Shown in pieces: positions 1-8,587 of a stretch of 64,000 nt of DNA. The notes beneath the pieces are model-generated. The model was not told the origin of the DNA. It saw only the letters and a program-made list of their open reading frames with translations, and searched no databases. Where the stretch lies: the NCBI GenBank assembly GCA_963675995.2, contig CAXXIY010000002.1:1798001-1862000 (forward strand), given 5' to 3'. The translations under genes and the position numbers were made by a program. The stretch is from JAAFHB01 sp963675995 (GTDB taxonomy: Bacteria; Bacteroidota; Bacteroidia; Bacteroidales; Prolixibacteraceae). How positions within the stretch are numbered: position 1 is the first letter of the stretch; the number at the start of each line of letters is the position of its first letter.

Positions 1-1721
1 GTATTGTTGGTGAAATACTGGCTGGAATAACCGAATATTGTCCGGTCCCCGTTGTGACAAAATCGGGTCGGCTCATACCTGTTGAAACAAGAGTTAAACC
101 TGGGTTCTGGAATGGGAATGAGGTGATTTTCGGGGTTAGTAAGGATATCTCACAAATCAAGTTGTCAGAACAAAAATTCTCCACCGCCTTTCATTCCAAT
201 TCGGCCATGATGGACATCTCCGATTTCTATTCAGGAGTTCATATCGATATCAATACTGCCTTTATTGAGATATTGGGCTACTCACGGGAAGAGGTACTGG
301 GGAAAACCAATAAAGAACTGCGTATTTTTGTTGATACAAATTTAAGAGATGAGATTACGGGAATGTTATCTCAGAATATTCCTGTAAGGAAACTTGAGAT
401 TGTACTCCGGACCAAAGATGGGAACTTACGAACCGGTTTGATATCCTGCGATTCGATCTACATTGGGGAGAGGAGATGTTTATTATCGGTCAATATGGAT
501 ATTACCGAACGTAAAAAAGCAGAGGAGGAGATTAAAAAGGCGCAACTGGCGGCAGAGGAGTCTAATCGTGCCAAAAGTGAATTTCTGTCACGCATGAGTC
601 ATGAACTTAGGACTCCTATGAATTCAATACTTGGCTTTGCCCAGTTGCTCCAAATGGGGGATCTTCAACCACGTCAAAAAAAAGGAGTTGATCATATTTT
701 GCACAGCGGAAAACACCTGCTCGATCTGATCAATGAAGTGTTGGATATTTCGCGCATTGAAGCGGGTCGTATCTCTCTTTCACTTGAACCCCTACAGATC
801 AACAGTATCCTTCTGGAAATGATCGATATCGTGCAACCCCTTGCCAGGGAGAGGCAATTAAAATTAGAGATCATAAATTTACCCGGAAACCAACTATTTA
901 TAAAAGCAGACCGTCAAAGGTTAAAACAGGTTTTAATGAATTTGTTGAGTAATGCCATTAAATATGATAAAATTGGTGGATTTGTGACCATAAAAGTGGA
1001 TAGAAGACCCATCATTGAATCGGGAATTGTTCCCATCCGGATCTCAATAACAGACACAGGTGGGGGAATTTCTACCGACGACATCCCGAAACTCTTTACC
1101 CCATTCGAACGTATCGGCGCTGAAAAAACACAAACTGAAGGAACCGGACTTGGATTGGCAGTTGTAAAGAAACTGATGGATGCAATGGGTGGAACAATTG
1201 GAGTTGAAAGTGTTCCCGGAGAGGGAAGTACTTTCTGGATTGAATTGCCAATGGCAATAAGCCAACTGGAAAGTGTCCAGACTCAGGGCGCTTTAACTGG
1301 TCAGGATTTACTTCAAACCAATATGATCGGTACAATTTTATACATCGAAGATAATGTCTCTAATATTGAACTCATCGAACAAATCATCTCTACACAACGT
1401 TCAGGAATTCAGTTGATTTCAAATTTGAATGGAAAACAGACCCTTCCATTGGCATTACAGTTCCAACCTGATCTCATTTTGCTTGATCTAAATCTTCCCG
1501 ATATTAAAGGCGATGAAGTGATCACTTTACTTCAGGCTGACGAAAAAACGAAATCCATTCCGGTAGTGGTTATCAGCGCCAATGCAATGCCTTTCCAGCT
1601 TGAGAAATTATTCAAAGCTGGCGTCAAAAACTATCTGACTAAACCTATTGACATACCGACATTTTTGAAAGAGATAGATAAATGGGTGGTTAGTACCAGG
1701 AATAGAGAAATTGAACAATGA
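1..1721 (+). CDS. Hybrid PAS sensor histidine kinase with C-terminal receiver (5' end outside window)
   Basis: The reading frame is already open at base 3, and its first residues match the PAS region of the kinase at 13309-14877. The gene therefore starts upstream of the window, and a GTG at 54 is not the real start. Visible order: end of one PAS, a second PAS, a HisKA domain with the phospho-accepting His in MSHELRTPMN (codon at about 600-602), a HATPase_c domain with the G-box GTGLGLAVV, and a receiver with acidic IED, the phospho-acceptor in LILLDLNLP and the conserved lysine in NYLTKPID. No membrane segment is visible in this part. It is a cytosolic or membrane-linked sensor that passes phosphate to its own receiver. 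The ligand is unknown. A broken copy of the receiver end follows at 1831-1956. Confidence 0.93.
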   Translation, partial: IVGEILAGITEYCPVPVVTKSGRLIPVETRVKPGFWNGNEVIFGVSKDISQIKLSEQKFSTAFHSNSAMMDISDFYSGVHIDINTAFIEILGYSREEVLGKTNKELRIFVDTNLRDEITGMLSQNIPVRKLEIVLRTKDGNLRTGLISCDSIYIGERRCLLSVNMDITERKKAEEEIKKAQLAAEESNRAKSEFLSRMSHELRTPMNSILGFAQLLQMGDLQPRQKKGVDHILHSGKHLLDLINEVLDISRIEAGRISLSLEPLQINSILLEMIDIVQPLARERQLKLEIINLPGNQLFIKADRQRLKQVLMNLLSNAIKYDKIGGFVTIKVDRRPIIESGIVPIRISITDTGGGISTDDIPKLFTPFERIGAEKTQTEGTGLGLAVVKKLMDAMGGTIGVESVPGEGSTFWIELPMAISQLESVQTQGALTGQDLLQTNMIGTILYIEDNVSNIELIEQIISTQRSGIQLISNLNGKQTLPLALQFQPDLILLDLNLPDIKGDEVITLLQADEKTKSIPVVVISANAMPFQLEKLFKAGVKNYLTKPIDIPTFLKEIDKWVVSTRNREIEQ

Positions 1722-1830
1722 TGGTTATAGTTAATCGAAAAGATAAAAGGAGCAATTATTAAATACGATAGATACGTTAGAAAGAAGAATTTACTTTGGT
1801 TTTTAGGGAGATAAGTATAAAAATTTCTGT

Positions 1831-1956
1831 CAGGCTCCTTCATGCAGATGATAAAACCAAAACCATTCCTATTGTGGTGATCAGCGCTGATGCGATGCCG
1901 CAACAACTTAAAAAATTAATAAAGCCAGTGTCCGGAATTATTTGACCAAGCCATAG
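1831..1956 (+). pseudogene. Relic of a receiver-domain C-terminus
   Basis: From 1832 the plus strand reads RLLHADDKTKTIPIVVIS and continues with ADAMPQQLKKLIK. This closely matches the end of the receiver in the preceding gene (LLQADEKTKSIPVVVIS, then ANAMPFQLEKLFK). Near 1920 the frame is lost by what looks like a one-base deletion. The other frame then continues with SVRNYLTKP and stops at TAG 1954. No start codon or domain N-terminus is present. It is best read as the surviving tail of a duplicated receiver or hybrid-kinase gene. The rest of the 1722-2121 gap holds nothing else recognisable. Confidence 0.75.
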
Positions 1957-2121
1957 GTAATGTCTTATATTTGAGGGTGTTGGGTGTTTGAATAGGTGTC
2001 TGTATCAATGAAGATTTAGATTAATATTTGAAGAATTCTTCACAATTCTTGAATTATCATTTTTATTTAGTATTTTGGTAAAGTTTTCAAATTGTTAAAA
2101 TTAGCAGGAGGAGGAAAACGG

Positions 2122-2607
2122 ATGATTGATGCGACTTTGAAAAATGCAAACATACTGATTGTAGATGATCAACAGGCTAATATTTACCTTCTTTCCGAAT
2201 TTCTTAATATGCAGGGATTCACAAATGTTATGTCCACGACTGATCCTCTGATGACCATTAGTCTGTTCAAATCGTTCAATCCTGATTTAATTTTGCTTGA
2301 CTTAATGATGCCTCAACTTTCAGGATACGATGTTATGGATCAGTTAAAACCATTAATTCCCTCCGATTCCTATTACCCTGTTCTTGTCATTACTGCTGAT
2401 AAATCTCCAAGTTCCAAACAACGGGCCTTGGCACACGGAGCCAGAGATTTTGTCTCCAAACCATTTGATTTCCTCGAAGTGTTTCTTCGAATCCGAAATC
2501 TGCTTGAAACCCGTTACCTTTATCAGGAACTCGAAAAAAAGAACCGAATTCTGGAAGAGAAAATGGCAATGGTCATAAAGGTAATGGCCGGATGGAATAA
2601 AGAGTGA
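2122..2607 (+). CDS. Single-domain response regulator (CheY-like) with short C-terminal helix
   Basis: A receiver of 161 aa. Acidic residues lie in IVDDQ, the phospho-acceptor is Asp60 in LILLDLMMP, the Thr is in VITADKSP, and the conserved Lys is in FVSKPFD. A short predicted coiled coil (ELEKKNRILEEKM) ends the protein with no output domain. I chose the ATG at 2122 over an upstream TTG at 2092 because a strong GGAGGAGG Shine-Dalgarno stretch lies just upstream, and because the N-terminus then aligns residue for residue with the next gene. The 2714 protein continues past the same coiled coil into a kinase, so this copy may be a shortened paralogue. It may act as a phosphate sink or partner of the neighbouring kinases; that is inference. 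Confidence 0.88.
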   Translation: MIDATLKNANILIVDDQQANIYLLSEFLNMQGFTNVMSTTDPLMTISLFKSFNPDLILLDLMMPQLSGYDVMDQLKPLIPSDSYYPVLVITADKSPSSKQRALAHGARDFVSKPFDFLEVFLRIRNLLETRYLYQELEKKNRILEEKMAMVIKVMAGWNKE

Positions 2608-2713
2608 ATTAGTACCTGAATGAGATCGATTTTCGGCCGATTCGTTAACAGTTAGTTGGTCGTGTTGAGCATTCTTTGTTGTTACATATTTCGAAAAGAT
2701 AAGCCTTAGGACC

Positions 2714-3919
2714 ATGATTGAAAAAAATTTAAAAAATGCCAATATTCTCATTGTTGATGACCAGCAGGCAAATATTGATCTTTTAGAAGATTTCCTTGAG
2801 ATGGAGGGCTATACTAATTTAAAAGCAACCACCGATCCACGTGATGTTGTCCCTTTGTTTTCCGAATTTAAACCCGATTTGATTCTGCTCGACCTCGCAA
2901 TGCCTTACCTTTCAGGGTTCGAGGTGATGGAACAGTTAAAACCAATAGTAAATTTCAACACATTGCTTCCAATTCTGGTTTTAACGGCTGATATCACTGT
3001 CGAGGCAAAACAAAAAGCTTTGTCTGGAGGGGCTAGCGATTTTCTAATCAAACCCTTTGACCTGATTGAGGTCGGGATGCGCATCAGAAATTTGCTCTAT
3101 GCAAATTATCTTCAGCAACAATTATTCAACCAAAATCAAATACTGGAAGAGAGGGTCAAACAACGGACTGCCCAGCTCGAAGAACTGAATATCAGCTTAA
3201 TTACAGCTAAAGATAAAGCCGAGGCCAGCGATCGGCTGAAAACCGCTTTCCTCCAAACCATCTCTCACGAAGTACGTACTCCATTGAATGGGATCCTGGG
3301 ATTTGCCTCCCTTATTGCTATGCCTGACCTTTCGGAAGAGGAGAAACAGGAATATTTACACCTGATGGAGCATTCAAGCGACCGACTGATCAAAACAATT
3401 ACCGATTATGTTGATATGTCGTTGATTACATCAGGTAATGTCACTTACAATTGCAATCCTGTTGATGTCCTTGATTTTTTAAGTAAAGTAATCGATAAAT
3501 TTAAAAGTGATTGTAATGCCAAAGGACTCAGATTGAATTTGTTGGTTCCTGATGATCAATTGGAAATTAGAATCGATTCTGATATTCTTTTGCTTGAAAA
3601 AGTATTTGCTCAGATTGTGGATAATGCAGTTAAATTCACTTTTGAAGGAGACATCACCTTAGGGTTCGTGACCAGCAACCAAACCATCGAGTTTTTTGTA
3701 AAAGACACGGGAATTGGAATTGCGGAGGATGCGAGAGACCTGATATTTGAGCAATTTATGCAGGAAGATATTACTGCCACCCGGGCTTTTGACGGTAGTG
3801 GACTTGGATTATCCATCATCAAAGGGATTCTAAAACTGATTGGAGCTTCCTTCCGTTTGGAATCGGTAAAAGGAGAAGGGACTTCATTTTACTTTTCACT
3901 ACCTGTTATAACCAATTGA
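2714..3919 (+). CDS. Receiver-histidine kinase (response regulator fused to kinase)
   Basis: A protein of 401 aa with an N-terminal receiver (phospho-acceptor Asp60 in LILLDLAMP, Lys in FLIKPFDL). A coiled-coil linker follows (ILEERVKQRTAQLEELN), then HisKA with His185 in SHEVRTPLNG, and HATPase_c with the N-box region QIVDNAVKFT and the G-box GSGLGLSII. There is no membrane segment, so it is cytosolic. Receiver-first kinases usually act inside a phosphorelay, taking phosphate or binding information from another kinase. The receiver is a close paralogue of the one at 2122-2607, pointing to tandem duplication. No DNA-binding output domain is encoded in this signalling block. Confidence 0.92.
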   Translation: MIEKNLKNANILIVDDQQANIDLLEDFLEMEGYTNLKATTDPRDVVPLFSEFKPDLILLDLAMPYLSGFEVMEQLKPIVNFNTLLPILVLTADITVEAKQKALSGGASDFLIKPFDLIEVGMRIRNLLYANYLQQQLFNQNQILEERVKQRTAQLEELNISLITAKDKAEASDRLKTAFLQTISHEVRTPLNGILGFASLIAMPDLSEEEKQEYLHLMEHSSDRLIKTITDYVDMSLITSGNVTYNCNPVDVLDFLSKVIDKFKSDCNAKGLRLNLLVPDDQLEIRIDSDILLLEKVFAQIVDNAVKFTFEGDITLGFVTSNQTIEFFVKDTGIGIAEDARDLIFEQFMQEDITATRAFDGSGLGLSIIKGILKLIGASFRLESVKGEGTSFYFSLPVITN

Positions 3920-3967
3920 AAAACCTATTCCTGGAATCACATAAAATTACTTTGATCTTTAAATCTG

Positions 3968-3990
3968 ACTCAATTCCTGATGAGTTTTTT
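3968..3990 (+). terminator. Weak terminator-like hairpin
   Basis: Short inverted repeat ACTCA / TGAGT (3968-3972 and 3981-3985) running into a T-tract, between the receiver-kinase and the multi-PAS kinase. The stem is only 5 bp, so termination is uncertain. Confidence 0.35.
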
Positions 3991-4045
3991 TGTCAATAAA
4001 ATGTATATCAGCGAGTTGGGTTAGTTAAAATAATTAATCCACAGA

Positions 4046-7000
4046 ATGGATCAGAAAGACAAATTGGCAGCAGAATTCAAACGCCAGCGCATTGAGGAGT
4101 TGCAAAACAAAAATAAAATAGAATCCTTTTCACTTCTTTCAGAAGAGGAAATCCAAAAATTGATCTATGAGCTTCATGTATATCAGGTAGAGCTTGAAAT
4201 GCAGAATGATGAGTTGATCAGGGCAAAGGAGCAGGCAGATACGGCCATTGAAAAATATGCCGGGTTATATGATTTTGCCCCTTCAGGTTATTTTACCCTG
4301 TCGGATGTGGGCGAAATTGTTGAACTGAACCTTTTCGGGGCTCAAATGCTTGGCAGAGATAGAAATTATCTTAAAAACAAGCTGTTTGGTTTTTTTGTTT
4401 CTGCCGAATCAAAGCCGGTTTTTACCGATTTCTTGGAAAAACTCTTTAACAATTATCGTAAAGAATCGTGTGAATTGACGTTGATAACCAATCATCATTC
4501 ACCCATTGATGTTCACTTAACCGGTATCGTAAACAAAAATGGAAATCAATGCCTTTTAACAGCTATAGATATTTCTGAAAGTAAAACATCTAAAGTTGCC
4601 CTTTTGGAGAGCATGGAGCTATATAGTGATCTGGTCAGTAATCAGAGTGCCGGGATTTATCGCATACTGGTCCAAACATTGAAGAATGGGAATTCAATTG
4701 TCGAATCAACTTCATTGGAATATGCAAATGAACGCTTTTACGACCTATTTGAAATTGATTCCAGTTTAAACTTTAAGGACATCAATTCATCGGTTATTGA
4801 TAAAATCCATCCTGATGAATTGGATGAATTTATCCGTTTAAACGAGATCGCTCAACAATCCATCAAACCATTTTTATGGGAGGGACGATTATTATTGGAT
4901 AAAAGGATAAAATGGGTAAGATTTGAATCTACTCCCCGAAAACTGGAGGATGGGAGTATCCGATGGACCGGTTTTGTTGTTGATATAACCGGGCAAAAGG
5001 AGATGGAACTGGAGCTCAGAAAGAGCAATGACATGCATAAAGCCATCTTATTGTCTGCAATAGATGGTTTTTGTTTATTGAATATCAAAGGACAAATACT
5101 GGAGGTGAATGAAACCTATTGCCGTATGAGTGGATATTGTGAACAGGAACTTCTTACTATGTCCATCCAGGATCTGGAATCTGAAGAAACAATAGATTTA
5201 ATTAAGCTCCATATCCAGCAAATTTGTGAACAGGGGTGTGATACCTTTGAATCCAAACACAAATCCAAAGACGGATCTTGGTTTGACGTAGAATTAAACA
5301 TTCAGTACCAGTCATTCGAAGGTGGAAGGTTTGTCGTATTTATACATGATATTACAAAGCGCAAGCTGGCCGAGAAAGCGCTTCTGGAACGGGAGGCCCG
5401 ATTAAATCAAACTCATGAAATCGCTCACCTGGGAAGTTGGGAGTTGAACCTTGCAACCCAAAAATTAATTTGGTCAGATGAGGTTTATCGTATTTTTGGA
5501 GTTGATCCGAAGGAATTAAACGTTAATCATAGTGCTTTTATGGAGTTCGTTCACCCGGAGGATCGTGAGGCGCTTGAACATGCTTATTTCACTTCAGTCA
5601 GAGACGAAATGGAAGGGTATGAAATTGAACACCGGATTATACGCAGAAACACAGGTGAGATCCGATATGTACACGAAAAGTGTAATCATTTGAGAGATGG
5701 TTCAGGGAAAACTATTGGATCTGTAGGAATGGTTCAGGATATCACAGAACTCAGGCTGGCATTGGATGCGCTGAAGCGCAGCGAAAGTTTACTCCGGACT
5801 ACACAGAAAATTACAAAAGTGGGTGGCTGGGAGTGGAATATCGAAAAGAAAACCATGTTCTGGACAGAGGAACTATATCATCTTCATGATTTTAATTCAG
5901 CCGATTTTGTCCTTGGATCAATTGAACATCGTTTTAGAAGTCTTGAATGCTACTTGCCTGAAGATAGGTATATTGTAAATGAGGCTTACACTCGATGCCT
6001 TGAGAAAATGGAATCCCAAAGTTTTGAACTCCCTTTTAAAACTGCTGCAGGACGACGATTATGGGTGCGCTCTTTAATTGAACCTGTTATTGAAAACGGA
6101 AAGGTCATTAGTGTATCCGGAATTGTGATGGACATCACCGCACAACGAAGAGCAGAGCGCTTACTTAGGGAGAATGAAGAGATATTCAAGTGTTTTTTGG
6201 AATATAGTCCGGTCTATGTGTTTTTTAAAGATTATAATATCAGATCGTTACGATTGAGCCGAAATTATGAACAATTACTGGGAAAACCAATTGAAGACTT
6301 ACTTGACAAAAATATGAATGATCTTTTCCCCTCAGAATTGGCAAAGAAAATGATTGAGGATGATCAAAGAGTGATAAGGGAGGGAAAAATGATAAAAGTA
6401 GATGAGGAGTTGAACGGACGATTCTACACAACACTAAAGTTCCCTATTAATACTGAGGGAAACCCAGGTTATCTTGCCGGATTTACCATTGACATTACTG
6501 ATCAGAAATTGGCCGAAAAAGAATTAATTGAGAGCAGGGAACTTTATCGTGACCTGGTGGAACTCGCAGTTGATGGTGTTCTTGTTGGATCGAATGATGG
6601 AATTATTATTGACGCCAACTCCTGTCTTTGCTCAATGCTGGGAATAAACCGTGATTCACTCATAGGTACCTATTTCGGAAACCTTGTCTTTACGCGTGAT
6701 AGCCTGAAAAAATATCCTACCCAATTAAACGAAATTGAACTTGGTGGGGTAACTATGAGTGAAAGAAATATTTTGCGTCCCGATGGAAATGAAGTAATCA
6801 TCGAAATTCGCACAAAGATGATGCCCAATGGAACATATCAGTCCATATTTCGTGACATTACCAGGCGCAAGATTGCTGAAACTGAATTAAAACGTAAAAA
6901 TCTGGAACTTCAACGTATTAATGCTGAAAAAGATAAATACTTTTCAATTATAGCCCACGATTTGCGTAGTCCATTAAGTGGATTACTGGGTCTGACACAA

Positions 7001-7630
7001 TTGATGGCGCGTGGATTACATCGAATGACATTGGATGAGATTAATGATCTTACGGTGCTGTTGAGTAATTCCGCAACCAATCTTTTCCGCCTGTTAAGCA
7101 ATCTTTTGGAATGGTCACGTATGCAAAGAGGCTTAATTAAACCCTTACCAACTTCAATTTTATTAAAACCTGAAATAGATGAGAGTCTGGTAACAGTTGT
7201 AGAAAACGCTAATCACAAAAATATTACAATAGAAATTAATATTGCTGCGGAGCTCAGGGTCTTTTCCGATAAAATCATGCTCGATACCATCCTGCGTAAT
7301 CTCACATCTAATGGGGTGAAATTTACCAAAAAAGGTGGTAATGTTACTGTTTCAGCCAGGCTCACACGTGACAATATGATCGAGATCTCCATTGCCGATT
7401 CTGGTATTGGGATGAGTAAGAAAATGATTAATAATCTTTTCCGTCTTGATGTCAATACCAATCGCCGTGGTACCGAAGGAGAATTAAGTACAGGTTTGGG
7501 ATTAATGATCTGTAAGGATTTTGTCCAGATACTTGGTGGAAAATTGTGGGTAGAGAGCGAAGAAGGAAAAGGAACTATCGCTCACTTCACTCTTCCGGTG
7601 AATGAATATAATATCCAGACACGAAAATAA
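4046..7630 (+). CDS. Multi-PAS sensor histidine kinase
   Basis: A protein of 1194 aa. The N-terminus has a helical stretch with LIYELHVYQVELEMQNDEL, typical of PAS kinases. About seven consecutive PAS/PAC units follow (roughly 75-185, 190-315, 325-440, 455-575, 585-710, 712-830, 838-955), several ending in the PAC signature DIT or DIS. The kinase core has His971 in IIAHDLRSPLSG, an N-box around RNLTSNGVKF, and the G-box STGLGLMIC. No transmembrane segment or receiver is visible, so it should be a soluble sensor needing a separate response regulator. Its HisKA-HATPase half closely resembles that of the kinase at 13309-14877. The input signals cannot be deduced; PAS domains may bind haem, flavin or small molecules. 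Confidence 0.94.
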   Translation: MDQKDKLAAEFKRQRIEELQNKNKIESFSLLSEEEIQKLIYELHVYQVELEMQNDELIRAKEQADTAIEKYAGLYDFAPSGYFTLSDVGEIVELNLFGAQMLGRDRNYLKNKLFGFFVSAESKPVFTDFLEKLFNNYRKESCELTLITNHHSPIDVHLTGIVNKNGNQCLLTAIDISESKTSKVALLESMELYSDLVSNQSAGIYRILVQTLKNGNSIVESTSLEYANERFYDLFEIDSSLNFKDINSSVIDKIHPDELDEFIRLNEIAQQSIKPFLWEGRLLLDKRIKWVRFESTPRKLEDGSIRWTGFVVDITGQKEMELELRKSNDMHKAILLSAIDGFCLLNIKGQILEVNETYCRMSGYCEQELLTMSIQDLESEETIDLIKLHIQQICEQGCDTFESKHKSKDGSWFDVELNIQYQSFEGGRFVVFIHDITKRKLAEKALLEREARLNQTHEIAHLGSWELNLATQKLIWSDEVYRIFGVDPKELNVNHSAFMEFVHPEDREALEHAYFTSVRDEMEGYEIEHRIIRRNTGEIRYVHEKCNHLRDGSGKTIGSVGMVQDITELRLALDALKRSESLLRTTQKITKVGGWEWNIEKKTMFWTEELYHLHDFNSADFVLGSIEHRFRSLECYLPEDRYIVNEAYTRCLEKMESQSFELPFKTAAGRRLWVRSLIEPVIENGKVISVSGIVMDITAQRRAERLLRENEEIFKCFLEYSPVYVFFKDYNIRSLRLSRNYEQLLGKPIEDLLDKNMNDLFPSELAKKMIEDDQRVIREGKMIKVDEELNGRFYTTLKFPINTEGNPGYLAGFTIDITDQKLAEKELIESRELYRDLVELAVDGVLVGSNDGIIIDANSCLCSMLGINRDSLIGTYFGNLVFTRDSLKKYPTQLNEIELGGVTMSERNILRPDGNEVIIEIRTKMMPNGTYQSIFRDITRRKIAETELKRKNLELQRINAEKDKYFSIIAHDLRSPLSGLLGLTQLMARGLHRMTLDEINDLTVLLSNSATNLFRLLSNLLEWSRMQRGLIKPLPTSILLKPEIDESLVTVVENANHKNITIEINIAAELRVFSDKIMLDTILRNLTSNGVKFTKKGGNVTVSARLTRDNMIEISIADSGIGMSKKMINNLFRLDVNTNRRGTEGELSTGLGLMICKDFVQILGGKLWVESEEGKGTIAHFTLPVNEYNIQTRK

Positions 7631-7636
7631 TTTTTT

Positions 7637-8305
7637 TTATTCCTGATTTCCGCTAATCATACCTGATACGATCCCCTTATCTTTACCGGTTTCTGCGATA
7701 ATAACGCCTGTTAAATGGAGGAAAACGAATCCATACATCAAATATTGGCAAAAGCTGTGTACTGTTTTTATCAGTTTATGATACTGTTTCAGAAAAGTCA
7801 GGTCATGGCCAAAAGCGAGACCAAGACCGGTAAAAACCATAATCAGCAGCAAGGTATAAAACACAAGATATCCCCGTTTGACAATCAGATAATGACTGAT
7901 TGACCGTTTGTTTCCATCATTTGTCCGGTTAAGTATTACTGCGTTTTTTATACGCACCCCTAATTTTTCATCTCCGGGCTGAACAATCTCGATTAGGAAC
8001 CGCGAGATCAGTAAAAAGGCTAATGCGAATCCGAGTAACTTGTGTAGATCCCACATCGTATCTTCAAATCCATGCGAAACAGCAAAAGCCTGCTCCTCAT
8101 TTACCGTTACCCCCTTTCTTTGTAACTGGTCCTGTACCAGTTTGATATTTGACCTGGGCTGGAGAACAGTTGAGGCGAAAAGTACGGTGATCACCGATGC
8201 CGTCAGTGTAATAAACGTTATCCAGTGCCAGATACGAATCATGACTGAATGCTTTTGAAGGAAAAGAGAGGTTTCATTTCGTGAGGAGAGGGCTTTCTGA
8301 TCCAT
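7637..8305 (-). CDS. Cytochrome b561-type membrane protein
   Basis: A protein of 222 aa with four predicted membrane helices (about 21-44, 85-107, 145-166, 184-205) and histidines placed in or near them: IRIWHWITF, WDLHKLLGFA, and TVHSFCQ followed by VFLHLTG. This is the bacterial cytochrome b561 / hydrogenase-type b subunit plan, in which two b haems carry electrons across the membrane. The start MDQKALSS is an ATG at 8303-8305. The gene is convergent with the multi-PAS kinase (6-bp gap) and divergent from the phosphofructokinase, so it appears to be monocistronic. The redox partner is not encoded nearby. Confidence 0.8.
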   Translation of the reverse strand: MDQKALSSRNETSLFLQKHSVMIRIWHWITFITLTASVITVLFASTVLQPRSNIKLVQDQLQRKGVTVNEEQAFAVSHGFEDTMWDLHKLLGFALAFLLISRFLIEIVQPGDEKLGVRIKNAVILNRTNDGNKRSISHYLIVKRGYLVFYTLLLIMVFTGLGLAFGHDLTFLKQYHKLIKTVHSFCQYLMYGFVFLHLTGVIIAETGKDKGIVSGMISGNQE

Positions 8306-8587
8306 AAGGTTTTTTGATTTATATAATTGAATGAAAAGTGAAAAATAGAATTTAACTACGTTATCGTTCCTGGTACTTATTATTAATGTCTGTAGGATTA
8401 CAATTAACTATTCAATTTTGTTTGGGTACCGCTTTCATTGTTTTTTAATGGGGCATTATGATATTAATTTTACCTTAATTTTTCCCGATAGGTTACTCTC
8501 CTTTTTATGATAAAGTATTAATTGATTAACTTTACGCCGCTTCTGAAAAAGTGAAATTTCATAGTGTTGAATCATAATATCATAGCA

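Noticed and set aside
2092..2121. TTG start for the single receiver
   Set aside because: The GGAGGAGG sequence is the ribosome-binding site of the ATG at 2122, not coding.
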